Assembly: GCF_016598615.1 (NCBI RefSeq)
Contig: NZ_CP066831.1
Coordinates: 7,130,001 to 7,194,000, forward strand
Length of the DNA: 64,000 nt
Direction: 5' to 3'
Source: Streptomyces liliifuscus
GTDB lineage: Bacteria > Actinomycetota > Actinomycetes > Streptomycetales > Streptomycetaceae
Positions 25,369 to 33,700 of this stretch are shown piece after piece (the stretch's first letter is position 1; every line of letters begins with the position of its first letter). Under the pieces are notes generated by a model. That model saw only the letters and a list, made by a program, of their open reading frames with translations. It ran no database searches and was not told the DNA's origin. The position numbers were made by a program, and so were the translations under genes.

Positions 25369-27480
25369 ATGAGTCGTCGCTCGAATGGGTTGGTCGGGAT
25401 CTGGGCCGAGGTCCAGCGGCAGCAGCAGCGCCAGGTGGAGGAACGGGCGCGGCAGCAGCGGGAGTTCGACAGGCAACAGCGGTACCAGCAGAGGGAGTTG
25501 GCACGCAGTCGGCGTGAGCATCAGGCCGCGTACCGGCAGCAGCGGGAGGCCGACGCGAGGCGGCGTACCGAGGAGTTGGACGCGCGGGTCGAGTCCTTGC
25601 GGGGGTTGCTGGCCGCCGGGTGCCGGGCGCCGGCATTCGGGACCGCGCAGCTCGCCCGCGCCGAGCAGGTGGAGCCCTTCGCGCCCGGGCCGCTGGCGTA
25701 TCCGCGGCCGATGCCCGATCCGAATCAGTATCAGGCGCAGGGCGGTTGGGGGCTCGGTGCGGGCCGGCGGGCCCAGGCACAGGCCGAGGCGCGCGCCCGG
25801 TTCGAGCGCGACTGGCAGGCAGCACAGGCCGCGGAGGGGCAGCGCCTGCAGCAACTGGCCGCCTACCAGCGGCAGTACGAGCAGTGGGCCGACAGCCGGC
25901 TGAGCGAAATCCGTCAACACAACGCCGGTGTCGCCGAGATGGCCGCCGGGCTCCGCGACGGTGACCCCGAGGCCGTGGTGGAGTACTTCTCCGCGGCCCT
26001 CTACGCCTCCTCCGCCTGGCCCGAGGACCTGCCGCGCCAGGTGACGGCCGCGTACGACTCGCCCGCGCGACAACTGGTGCTCAACTGGGAGCTGCCCGGG
26101 TACGACGTCGTACCCGAGGTGAAGCTCGTGCGGTACATGCCCGGCGCCGATCAGGACAAGGAGGCGCCCCGGCCCGCTTCCCAGCGCCGCGCGCTGTACC
26201 GGGACGTGCTCGCGCAGTGCGTCCTCCTCGTCCTGCACGATCTCTTCGCGGCGGACGAGTTCGGGGCACTGGAGTCGGTGGCGCTCAACGGGTTCGTCGA
26301 CGATCACGACCCGGCGACGGGCAGGCAGGCGCGGATCTTCCTGGCCACGGTCATGGCGCCCCGCTCCGTCTTCACGGGACTCCGTCTGGAGCAGGTCAGC
26401 GCCGTCGACTGCCTGGTGGACGGCTTACGGGGACAGCTGTCGGCACGGCCCGACCAGCGTGCGGTCGTACGGCCCGGCCGGCGGCCCGAGGACGTCGGCA
26501 ACGGCGTCGTCACCCACGGGGGCGACGAGGAGCCGGATCTGTACGAGATGGACCCGATCGCCTTCGAGTCGCTGGTCGCGGAGCTGTTCCGGGCCATGGG
26601 CATGCAGGCAGTTACGACCCAGCGGTCGAACGACGGCGGCGTGGACGTCGACGCGCTGGACCCGACGCCGATCCGGGGCGGCAAGATCGTCGTGCAGGTG
26701 AAGCGCTATCGCAACACCGTGCCGCCGACCGCCGTCCGCGACCTGTTCGGCACGGTCCAGGACGCGGGCGCCAACAAGGGCGTCCTCGTCACCACCTCCG
26801 GCTTCGGCCCCGGTTCGCACACCTTCGCCAACGGCAAACCCCTGGAACTCGTCGCGGGCAACGAACTCGTCGACCTCCTGCACCGGCACGGGCTGCGCGG
26901 GCGCCTCGGAAACTCCGGCGGCCCGATTCCCGCCCAGCGCACACCGGAAGGACGCACACCGGAAGGACGCACACCGGACGCCGACGACGGGACGGACGAC
27001 CACAACAGGCTCGGCATGTTCTGGACCGGCCAGGTCGCCCTGGACGTCTGCGCGCTCGTCTGCCACGGCAACCGGGTGCTGAGCGACGAGCACTTCGTCT
27101 TCTTCAACAACCCCCGGACACCGGACGGTACGGTCCGCGCGCTCACCGCCGCCGCACCGGACAAGGCGGCGATCCGGGTGTCCTTCGACGCGCTGCCCGA
27201 GCGGGCCGACCGGCTCGTCCTCGTCGCCGCCGTCGACCCCGAGATCAATCCCGAGGCGGATCTCTCCGGCTTCACCGAGGCGGGCATCCGGCTGTCGGAC
27301 GCCTCGGGAACCGAGCTGGGCCGCCTCGACGTGTCCGACGGCCGGGCCGACGAGACCGCGTTGGTCCTGGGCTCCTTCCGCCGACGAGCGGGCGGCGACT
27401 GGGACTTCGTACTCGGCGGCAAGGGATATCGGGGCGGTCTGGAGGAACTGATCCGGGAGTACGGGATCGACGTGGACTAG
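25369..27480 (+). CDS. Coiled-coil / Mrr-type nuclease / TerD fusion protein
   Basis: A 703-residue three-part protein. Residues 1-210 are Gln/Arg/Glu-rich coiled coil. The middle (about 215-390) is unassigned alpha/beta. Residues ~392-505 are an Mrr-like restriction endonuclease domain (DPIAFESLVAELFRAMGMQA, GGVDVDA with Asp426/428, then VQVKRY with Lys445: a PD-(D/E)xK site). A linker holds three TPEGR-type repeats. Residues ~535-703 are a TerD domain (LDVCALVCHGNRVLSDEHFV, FFNNPRTPDGTV, FTEAGIRLSDASG, ETALVLGSFRRR, WDFVLGG), though acidic Ca-binding positions look reduced. TerD domains belong to stress or phage-response Ter systems, and fusions to DNA-processing enzymes are known from comparative studies. 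Codon 353 is TTA, so bldA-dependent translation is expected. Confidence 0.85.
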   Translation: MSRRSNGLVGIWAEVQRQQQRQVEERARQQREFDRQQRYQQRELARSRREHQAAYRQQREADARRRTEELDARVESLRGLLAAGCRAPAFGTAQLARAEQVEPFAPGPLAYPRPMPDPNQYQAQGGWGLGAGRRAQAQAEARARFERDWQAAQAAEGQRLQQLAAYQRQYEQWADSRLSEIRQHNAGVAEMAAGLRDGDPEAVVEYFSAALYASSAWPEDLPRQVTAAYDSPARQLVLNWELPGYDVVPEVKLVRYMPGADQDKEAPRPASQRRALYRDVLAQCVLLVLHDLFAADEFGALESVALNGFVDDHDPATGRQARIFLATVMAPRSVFTGLRLEQVSAVDCLVDGLRGQLSARPDQRAVVRPGRRPEDVGNGVVTHGGDEEPDLYEMDPIAFESLVAELFRAMGMQAVTTQRSNDGGVDVDALDPTPIRGGKIVVQVKRYRNTVPPTAVRDLFGTVQDAGANKGVLVTTSGFGPGSHTFANGKPLELVAGNELVDLLHRHGLRGRLGNSGGPIPAQRTPEGRTPEGRTPDADDGTDDHNRLGMFWTGQVALDVCALVCHGNRVLSDEHFVFFNNPRTPDGTVRALTAAAPDKAAIRVSFDALPERADRLVLVAAVDPEINPEADLSGFTEAGIRLSDASGTELGRLDVSDGRADETALVLGSFRRRAGGDWDFVLGGKGYRGGLEELIREYGIDVD

Positions 27481-27608
27481 CGTCCTCGCCGCGCCGGGCG
27501 AAGGCACCGGGCGAGTCCGTCAGGCGAGGCTCCGGTCCACGCCGGTCCACGACGGCCCCCGGTGGAAAAGCCGTGGCCCGGCCTCGCCCCGCGGACCACA
27601 ATGAGGCG

Positions 27609-28142
27609 ATGCCGCAGCTCATCAGCCCCGACCCCCGGTTCCGGCTCTCCTTCCTCGACGCCGTCCGCGAAGACGTGGCCGAGGGGGAGTACTTCGGCGA
27701 CACCCTCAAGCGGGAGCTCGCCGTGCACGGCGACGACTGGCAGGAGCCGGACGGCTTCGCGCGCTATGTCGCGGCCGTCCGTGAGGAGGAGTTGGAGGAG
27801 GGTCGGCGGCCCGAGGGCTTCGTACCGGGCAGCTGGTTCTGGTACGTGGACGGGGACGACTATCTGGGCCGGATCCAGATACGGCACCGGCTCACCCCGC
27901 AGCTGCGCGACTTCGGCGGTCACATCGGCTACGGCGTACGGCCGACGGCGCGCAGGAAGGGGTACGCGACGGCCATGCTCCGGGACGTCCTGCCGCACGC
28001 GCGTGATCTCGGGCTCGACCGGGTCCTCGTCACCTGCGACACCACCAACATCGGCTCCCGCAAGGTGATCGAGGCCAATGGTGGAGAGTTCGAGGACGAA
28101 CGGGGCGGAAAGCTGCGGTTCTGGATCCGTACGGGCCATTGA
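27609..28142 (+). CDS. GNAT-family N-acetyltransferase
   Basis: A 177-residue protein with the GNAT fold: acetyl-CoA loop GYGVRPTARRKGYATAMLRD (R/Q-x-x-G-x-A type), then LGLDRVLVTCDTTNIGSRKV and IEANGGEFED as in ribosomal-protein and small-molecule acetyltransferases. The substrate is not identifiable. ATG 27609 is favoured because the homologous region begins there and a -10-like CACAAT ends six bases upstream. The frame is open far upstream only as a shadow of the Mrr-TerD gene. Confidence 0.85.
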   Translation: MPQLISPDPRFRLSFLDAVREDVAEGEYFGDTLKRELAVHGDDWQEPDGFARYVAAVREEELEEGRRPEGFVPGSWFWYVDGDDYLGRIQIRHRLTPQLRDFGGHIGYGVRPTARRKGYATAMLRDVLPHARDLGLDRVLVTCDTTNIGSRKVIEANGGEFEDERGGKLRFWIRTGH

Positions 28143-28157
28143 TGCGTCCTCGTTGAT

Positions 28158-29540
28158 ATGGACCTGGAGAAGTCGCCGCAGCCCGCGCCGCGTGAGTCGC
28201 CTGTGCCGCGTGGGACGCCCGCGCAGCCCGAGTCGCCTGTGGCGCCCGTGGCGTCCGGTGCGCAAGGCGTGCCCGCGCGGCGGGAGGACACCGCTCCCGA
28301 GGGCTGCCTCGCCGTCGCGATCCGTATTCCGGTGCGGATCGTGGTGCTGGTGCTGGTCGTGCCCGTACGGATGGTGTGGGACGCGTTGGTCGTCGGCGGG
28401 CGTTTCCTCAAGGACACGCTGTTCCGGCCCCTGGGGCGGGCGGTCATGTGGGTGTTCGCACCTGTGGGGCGGGCCCTCGGGTGGCTGGTGGAGGGGACCG
28501 CGACCGTCGTCGCGTGGCTGCTGACCGGCCTCGGGAACGCCCTGGTCTGGCTGGGCAAGCTGCTGTTCGTCTGGCCGTGGGTGGCGCTCTGGCGGTACGT
28601 GGCCGTGCCGCTGGGCCGCGCCCTGGCCTGGCTCGGGAACGTGCTGCTCGTCGTCCCCGCCGTCTGGCTGTACGAGCGAGTGCTGACGCCCGTCGGACAC
28701 GGAGTGGTGTGGGCGCTGCGGGGGATCGGGGCCGGGTGCGCCTGGCTGTGGCGGGTGTCGGTCGTCGCTCCCTCCCGCTGGTTGTACCGGGCGCTGCTCG
28801 CACCGACCGGGCGGGGTTTCGCCTGGGCCGCGCTGGGGCTGTGGGGCGCCATCACATGGGTCGGCCGCGGTGTGTGGGCGGGCGTGACATGGGCTTCCCT
28901 GGGCCTCTGGGCGGGTGTCGTATGGGTCGCGCGTGGTGTGTGGTCCGGTGTCGTATGGGTCTCCCGTGGTCTGTGGGCCGGCGTGACATGGATCGGCGGA
29001 GGGCTGTGGGCCGCCATGACATGGCTGGGGCGTGGGATCTGGACGGGCGTGACCTGGATCGCCATGGTCGTCGGGACGCTCCTGCGGTGGATCTTCGTCG
29101 TGCCCGCGGTCGCCCTGTGGCGCTGGGTGCTCGCACCCGTCGGGCGGGGCATCGCCGTCGTCGCGCGGGAGATCGGCGAAGCCCTGGGACACGCGTGGCG
29201 CGTCGCCGGGTACATCTCCCTCGCCGTCGGACGCTTCCTCGGGCGACTCTTCCGGTGGATCTTCGTGGAGCCGGTGCGATGGGCGTACAAGAGTGTGCTC
29301 ACCCCCGTCGGACATCTCGTACGGGACGCCGTCTGGCGGCCCGCCGCGGAGGCCGCCCGGAGCGTGGGCCGTACCACCCGGCAGGCCCTGGCGAGCGCCC
29401 GTGAGACGGCACGGCAGACCCGGGCCGACATCCGGCGCATGGTGTTCGGGGCGCCGCGCGAACCTGAGCCGGTCGCCCTGGCCAAGCCCCGGAGCGAGCC
29501 CGAGCCGGTGCGCCTGGCCAAGCCCGGCGGTGGCCTGTAG
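28158..29540 (+). CDS. Trp-rich amphipathic repeat membrane protein
   Basis: A 460-residue protein with a Pro-rich N-terminus (1-55), then almost continuous Trp/Val/Leu/Gly-rich sequence, and a basic C-terminal region (TRQALASARETARQTRADIR). Residues 227-303 are seven consecutive 11-residue units of the form G-[LVI]-W-x-[GA]-[VIM]-[TV]-W-x-x-x, for example GLWAGVVWVAR and GVWSGVVWVSR. Longer repeats with the phrase P-[VLT]-G-[RH] (FAPVGRALGW, VPLGRALAWL, TPVGHGVVWA, APTGRGFAWA, APVGRGIAVV) surround them. The pattern suggests stacked membrane helices or in-plane amphipathic helices. I recognise no family. It starts 15 bp after the GNAT gene, so the two are probably co-transcribed. Confidence 0.75.
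   Translation: MDLEKSPQPAPRESPVPRGTPAQPESPVAPVASGAQGVPARREDTAPEGCLAVAIRIPVRIVVLVLVVPVRMVWDALVVGGRFLKDTLFRPLGRAVMWVFAPVGRALGWLVEGTATVVAWLLTGLGNALVWLGKLLFVWPWVALWRYVAVPLGRALAWLGNVLLVVPAVWLYERVLTPVGHGVVWALRGIGAGCAWLWRVSVVAPSRWLYRALLAPTGRGFAWAALGLWGAITWVGRGVWAGVTWASLGLWAGVVWVARGVWSGVVWVSRGLWAGVTWIGGGLWAAMTWLGRGIWTGVTWIAMVVGTLLRWIFVVPAVALWRWVLAPVGRGIAVVAREIGEALGHAWRVAGYISLAVGRFLGRLFRWIFVEPVRWAYKSVLTPVGHLVRDAVWRPAAEAARSVGRTTRQALASARETARQTRADIRRMVFGAPREPEPVALAKPRSEPEPVRLAKPGGGL
28836..29066 (+). repeat. Seven 33-bp tandem repeats inside the Trp-rich gene
   Basis: Seven in-frame 33-bp units encode 11-residue repeats with Trp at positions 3 and 8. The DNA copies differ at many bases while the protein pattern is kept, which points to selection on the protein. 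Confidence 0.85.
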
Positions 29541-29675
29541 TCCGGGCCGGACCGCTCCCGGGGGGAACCTGCGGGCGCCGAGACACGTACTCTAGGTAGC
29601 AGTACGACCGCACTCACGAAGGACTGAACGACACTGGGCAAGCGACAGCCCGAAGGCCCGCCGCCCGCACCCGCG

Positions 29676-30485
29676 GTGCAGCGCATCCGACTGCGTTACA
29701 CCAAGCGCGGCCGCCTCCGGTTCACCAGCCACCGCGACTTCCAGCGTGCTTTCGAGCGTGCGCTGCGCCGCGCCGAGGTGCCCATGGCGTACTCGGCGGG
29801 GTTCACCCCACACCCGAAGGTGTCGTACGCCAATGCCGCACCCACCGGCACGGGCAGTGAGGCCGAGTACCTGGAGATCGCGCTCACCGACGCGCGCGAC
29901 CCCGAGAAGCTGCGCCTGCTCCTCGACGAGTCGATGCCTGTCGGGCTCGACATCATCGACGCCGTGGAGGCCCGTACGTCGGGTCTCGCCGACCGGCTCA
30001 CCGCGTCCGTATGGGAGCTGCGCCTCGACGGCGTGACCCCCGAGGACGCGGAGCGCGCGGTCGACGCCTTCACGTCGGCCGAGGCGGTCGAGGTCCAGCG
30101 CAAGACGAAGAACGGCATGCGCACCTTCGACGCCCGCGGCGCGGTCGCGAGCCTGGAGGCGCACACAGCACAATCAGAGGCACACACGGCACAGCCCGGG
30201 ACGCACAGTCCACAGGCTGATAGGCCGAGCGACCAGGCCTGTGCGATACTGCGGCTGGTTGTTCGGCACGTGACGCCTGCCGTTCGACCTGACGACGTCC
30301 TGTCCGGTCTCCGAGCTGTGGCCGACCTGGCGCCGCCGGTCCCCGCAGCGGTGACCAGGCTGGCGCAGGGGCTTTTCGATGAAGAGACCGGCACGGTGAC
30401 CGACCCGCTCGCGCCCGACCGCGAGGCAGTGGCTGCCGCCCCACCCACGGCCGCGACCGCTGCCGCCGCGAAGGCGCCGGCGTAA
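29676..30485 (+). CDS. TIGR03936-type radical-SAM-associated protein (DUF2344)
   Basis: A 269-residue protein beginning VQRIRLRYTKRGRLRFTSHR, with DFQRAFERALRRAEVPMAYS and GFTPHPKVSYANAAPTGTGS, the hallmark of the partner of TIGR03960 B12 radical SAM proteins (here at 22159-24120). The precise reaction is unknown. The start is uncertain. GTG 29676 has no Shine-Dalgarno, while an in-frame CTG at 29634 (LGKRQPEGPPPAPA) has GAAGGA nine bases upstream and encodes a plausible N-terminus. A degenerate EAHTAQ repeat (three copies) sits near residue 165. rne follows. Confidence 0.85.
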   Translation: MQRIRLRYTKRGRLRFTSHRDFQRAFERALRRAEVPMAYSAGFTPHPKVSYANAAPTGTGSEAEYLEIALTDARDPEKLRLLLDESMPVGLDIIDAVEARTSGLADRLTASVWELRLDGVTPEDAERAVDAFTSAEAVEVQRKTKNGMRTFDARGAVASLEAHTAQSEAHTAQPGTHSPQADRPSDQACAILRLVVRHVTPAVRPDDVLSGLRAVADLAPPVPAAVTRLAQGLFDEETGTVTDPLAPDREAVAAAPPTAATAAAAKAPA

Positions 30486-30581
30486 GGAAGGTCCCGCGTA
30501 AGGACGAACGTCGAAGCGCCGCCCTCGTATCCGGGAGCCACCTGGGTCGGGCAGCGCACCGACCAGAAGACTTTCGCCAGG

Positions 30582-30604
30582 CCGTACGCACACATGGCGT
30601 ACGG
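30582..30604 (+). other. Stem-loop in the rne leader region
   Basis: CCGTACGC and GCGTACGG are perfect 8-bp arms around a 7-nt loop, about 130 bp before the RNase E/G start. In E. coli the rne 5' leader carries stem-loops for autoregulation; a similar role here is inference. Confidence 0.4.
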
Positions 30605-30734
30605 AACCGGCGAGACAGGACACAGAGAGCTCCCGTGCGGCGCCCGCGCCCCGGACGGCGGCACCGCGCATCGCGCGAGCCGCGGACGTCACCGGATCCG
30701 CGGCGCCCGGGAGCCTGACGGGAGATCCACCCGC

Positions 30735-33700
30735 ATGCTCGAACCGACCGAACCCGCTGAGCCCTCCAACGGCTCCGAGAACAGCACTCCCAGCGACACC
30801 CTGCCGCCGCGCAGGCGTCGTCGCGCCGCGTCCCGCCCCGCGGGACCGCCCTCCGGGAACCCCGAGGGCGAGAGCGTGGCCGGGACCACCGCGCCGGCCA
30901 TACCGGCCGTGAGCTCCACCGATCTCGTGACGGAGGAGCCGGAGGAGACCGAAGAGGCGGCTGTGGCCGCTGAAGCGGTGACCGCCGAGAAGGCTGTCAC
31001 TGAGACGTCTGTCACCGACGAGCCGGCGGCCGAGGCTGCCCCAGCGCCGCGTACGCGCCGTCGGGCCACCCGTCGTGCGTCCGCCCCCGCCGGTGCGCCG
31101 CAGGCCGCCGAGACGGCGCAGGCCGCTGGGGCCGGAGCGCCCGGCGCGACCGCCGTGACCGAAGAGGCCGTCGTCGCCGCTCCGGCCGTACAGGCGGAGC
31201 CCGAGGCGCCCGTCGCCGAGCCCGTGGCCGAGGAGCCCGCAGCCGAGGCTGCTCCGGCGCCCCGTACACGCCGTCGCGCCACGCGCCGCGCCACCGCACC
31301 CGCCGGTGCGCCCACCGAGACCGAGGCCGCCGAGGTCGTAGTGACCGCTGGGGCCGAAGAGGCCGCCGTGGCCTCGACCCCTGCCACGACCACCGCCCCG
31401 GCCGAAGCCGAAGCCGAAGCCGAAGAGGCGCCGGCCGTCGAGGCCGAGGACGCCGCACCCAAGGGCCGTACGCGCCGCCGGGCCACCCGTCGGGCCACCG
31501 CGCCCACCGGCGCGCCGCAGGCCGAGGCCGAGGTGCCCGTGACGGCGCCCGCCGAGGCCCCCGCCGAGCCCGCCCGCCGCGCCACCCCGCCCGAGGCGGA
31601 GCGCGCCGAGACCCCCACCGCGACCGAGCCCGTCGAGGCCGATGTCCGCGACGAGCGCAGGGAGGCCCCCGTGGCCGCTGCCAAGAACGACCGGGCCCCC
31701 GAGGCCGACACCACCACCGACGTCGAGGACGGCGCCCCGCGCCGCGCCCGCCGCCGTGCCACGCGCAAGGCCGCCGGAGGCTTCGCCGCGCCCGCGCCCG
31801 ACAAGAGCGCGGAGACCGAGAAGGACTCCTCGCGGCGCCCCGCGCGTCCCGCGGTCGCCGTGTTCCAGGCGCCCGTGTTCACCGAGCCGATGTTCCAGAC
31901 GCCGGAGCGCGCCGCGGCCGCCGCCGCTGCCGAGGCCGCCGACGAGCCCGAGGACGTCGTGGAGCCGGTCCAGGAGGCCGCCCCCGTCGCCGAGGAGGAG
32001 ACCGGCGGATCGCGCAGGCGCCGCCGCAGGAAGGCCGAGGAGCCCGCCGCCCCCGTGGCGGAGGCCCCCGAGCCCGAGGAGGAGCCCGTCGACGAGGAGT
32101 CCGCTGAGGACACCGCCGACGACTCCGCCGAGGGTGACGACGGCGAGGAGACCGGTTCGCGCCGTCGGCGCCGTCGTGGCGGCCGTCGCCGCCGCCGGGG
32201 CGAGTCCGCCGAGGCGGACGGCGACTCGGCCGACGGTGACGACTACACCGCCGAGCAGTCCGAACAGGCTGCCCAGGACGCCGAGGACACCGCCGAGCAG
32301 ACGGAAGAGGACGCCGAGGACGAGCGCGAGGAGTCGGGCGGCTCCAGCAGCAGCCGTCGCCGTCGTCGCCGCCGTCGTCGCGCCGGTGACTCGTCCGGCG
32401 AGGCCGAGTCGGGCGACAGCGACCCCGAGCGCACGGTCGTCAAGGTCCGTGAGCCGCGCAGCAAGAAGGAAGAGCGGGCCGACGCCTCGGACGAGGTGCA
32501 GTCCATCAAGGGCTCGACCCGTCTGGAGGCCAAGAAGCAGCGCCGCCGCGAGGGGCGCGAGCAGGGCCGCCGCCGTGTTCCGATCATCACCGAGGCCGAG
32601 TTCCTGGCCCGCCGTGAGGCCGTCGAGCGCGTGATGGTCGTCCGCCAGAGCGGCGAGCGCACCCAGATCGGCGTCCTTGAGGACAACGTGCTCGTCGAGC
32701 ACTACGTCAACAAGGAGCAGTCGACCTCGTACGTCGGCAACGTCTACCTGGGCAAGGTCCAGAACGTGCTGCCGTCGATGGAGGCCGCCTTCATCGACAT
32801 CGGCAAGGGCCGCAACGCCGTGCTGTACGCCGGTGAGGTCAACTTCGAGGCGCTGGGCATGGCCAACGGCCCCCGCCGCATCGAGAGCGCGCTGAAGTCC
32901 GGCCAGTCGGTCCTCGTGCAGGTCACCAAGGACCCGATCGGCCACAAGGGCGCCCGCCTCACCAGCCAGGTCTCCCTCCCCGGCCGCTACCTGGTCTACG
33001 TGCCCGAGGGCTCGATGACCGGCATCAGCCGCAAGCTGCCCGACACCGAGCGCGCGCGTCTGAAGACCATCCTCAAGAAGATCGTCCCCGAGGACGCGGG
33101 CGTCATCGTGCGCACCGCCGCCGAGGGCGCGAGCGAGGACGAGCTGCGCCGTGACGTCGAGCGGCTCCAGGCGCAGTGGGAGGACATCCAGAAGAAGGCG
33201 AAGGGCGGCAACGCGCCGACGCTGCTCTACGGCGAGCCGGACATGACCGTCCGCGTCGTCCGCGACATCTTCAACGAGGACTTCACCAAGGTCATCGTGA
33301 GCGGCGACGAGGCGTGGGAGACCATCCACGGGTACGTGGCCCATGTCGCGCCCGACCTGGCCGACCGCCTGTCGAGGTGGACCTCCGAGGTCGACGTCTT
33401 CGCGACGTACCGGATCGACGAGCAGCTCGCCAAGGCGCTGGACCGCAAGGTCTGGCTGCCGAGCGGCGGTTCGCTGGTCATCGACAAGACCGAAGCGATG
33501 ATCGTCATCGACGTCAACACCGGCAAGTTCACCGGTCAGGGCGGCAACCTCGAAGAGACGGTCACCAGGAACAACCTGGAGGCGGCCGAGGAGATCGTGC
33601 GCCAGCTGCGGCTGCGCGACCTCGGCGGCATCGTCGTCATCGACTTCATCGACATGGTCCTGGAGTCCAACCGCGATCTGGTGCTGCGCCGCCTCCTGGA

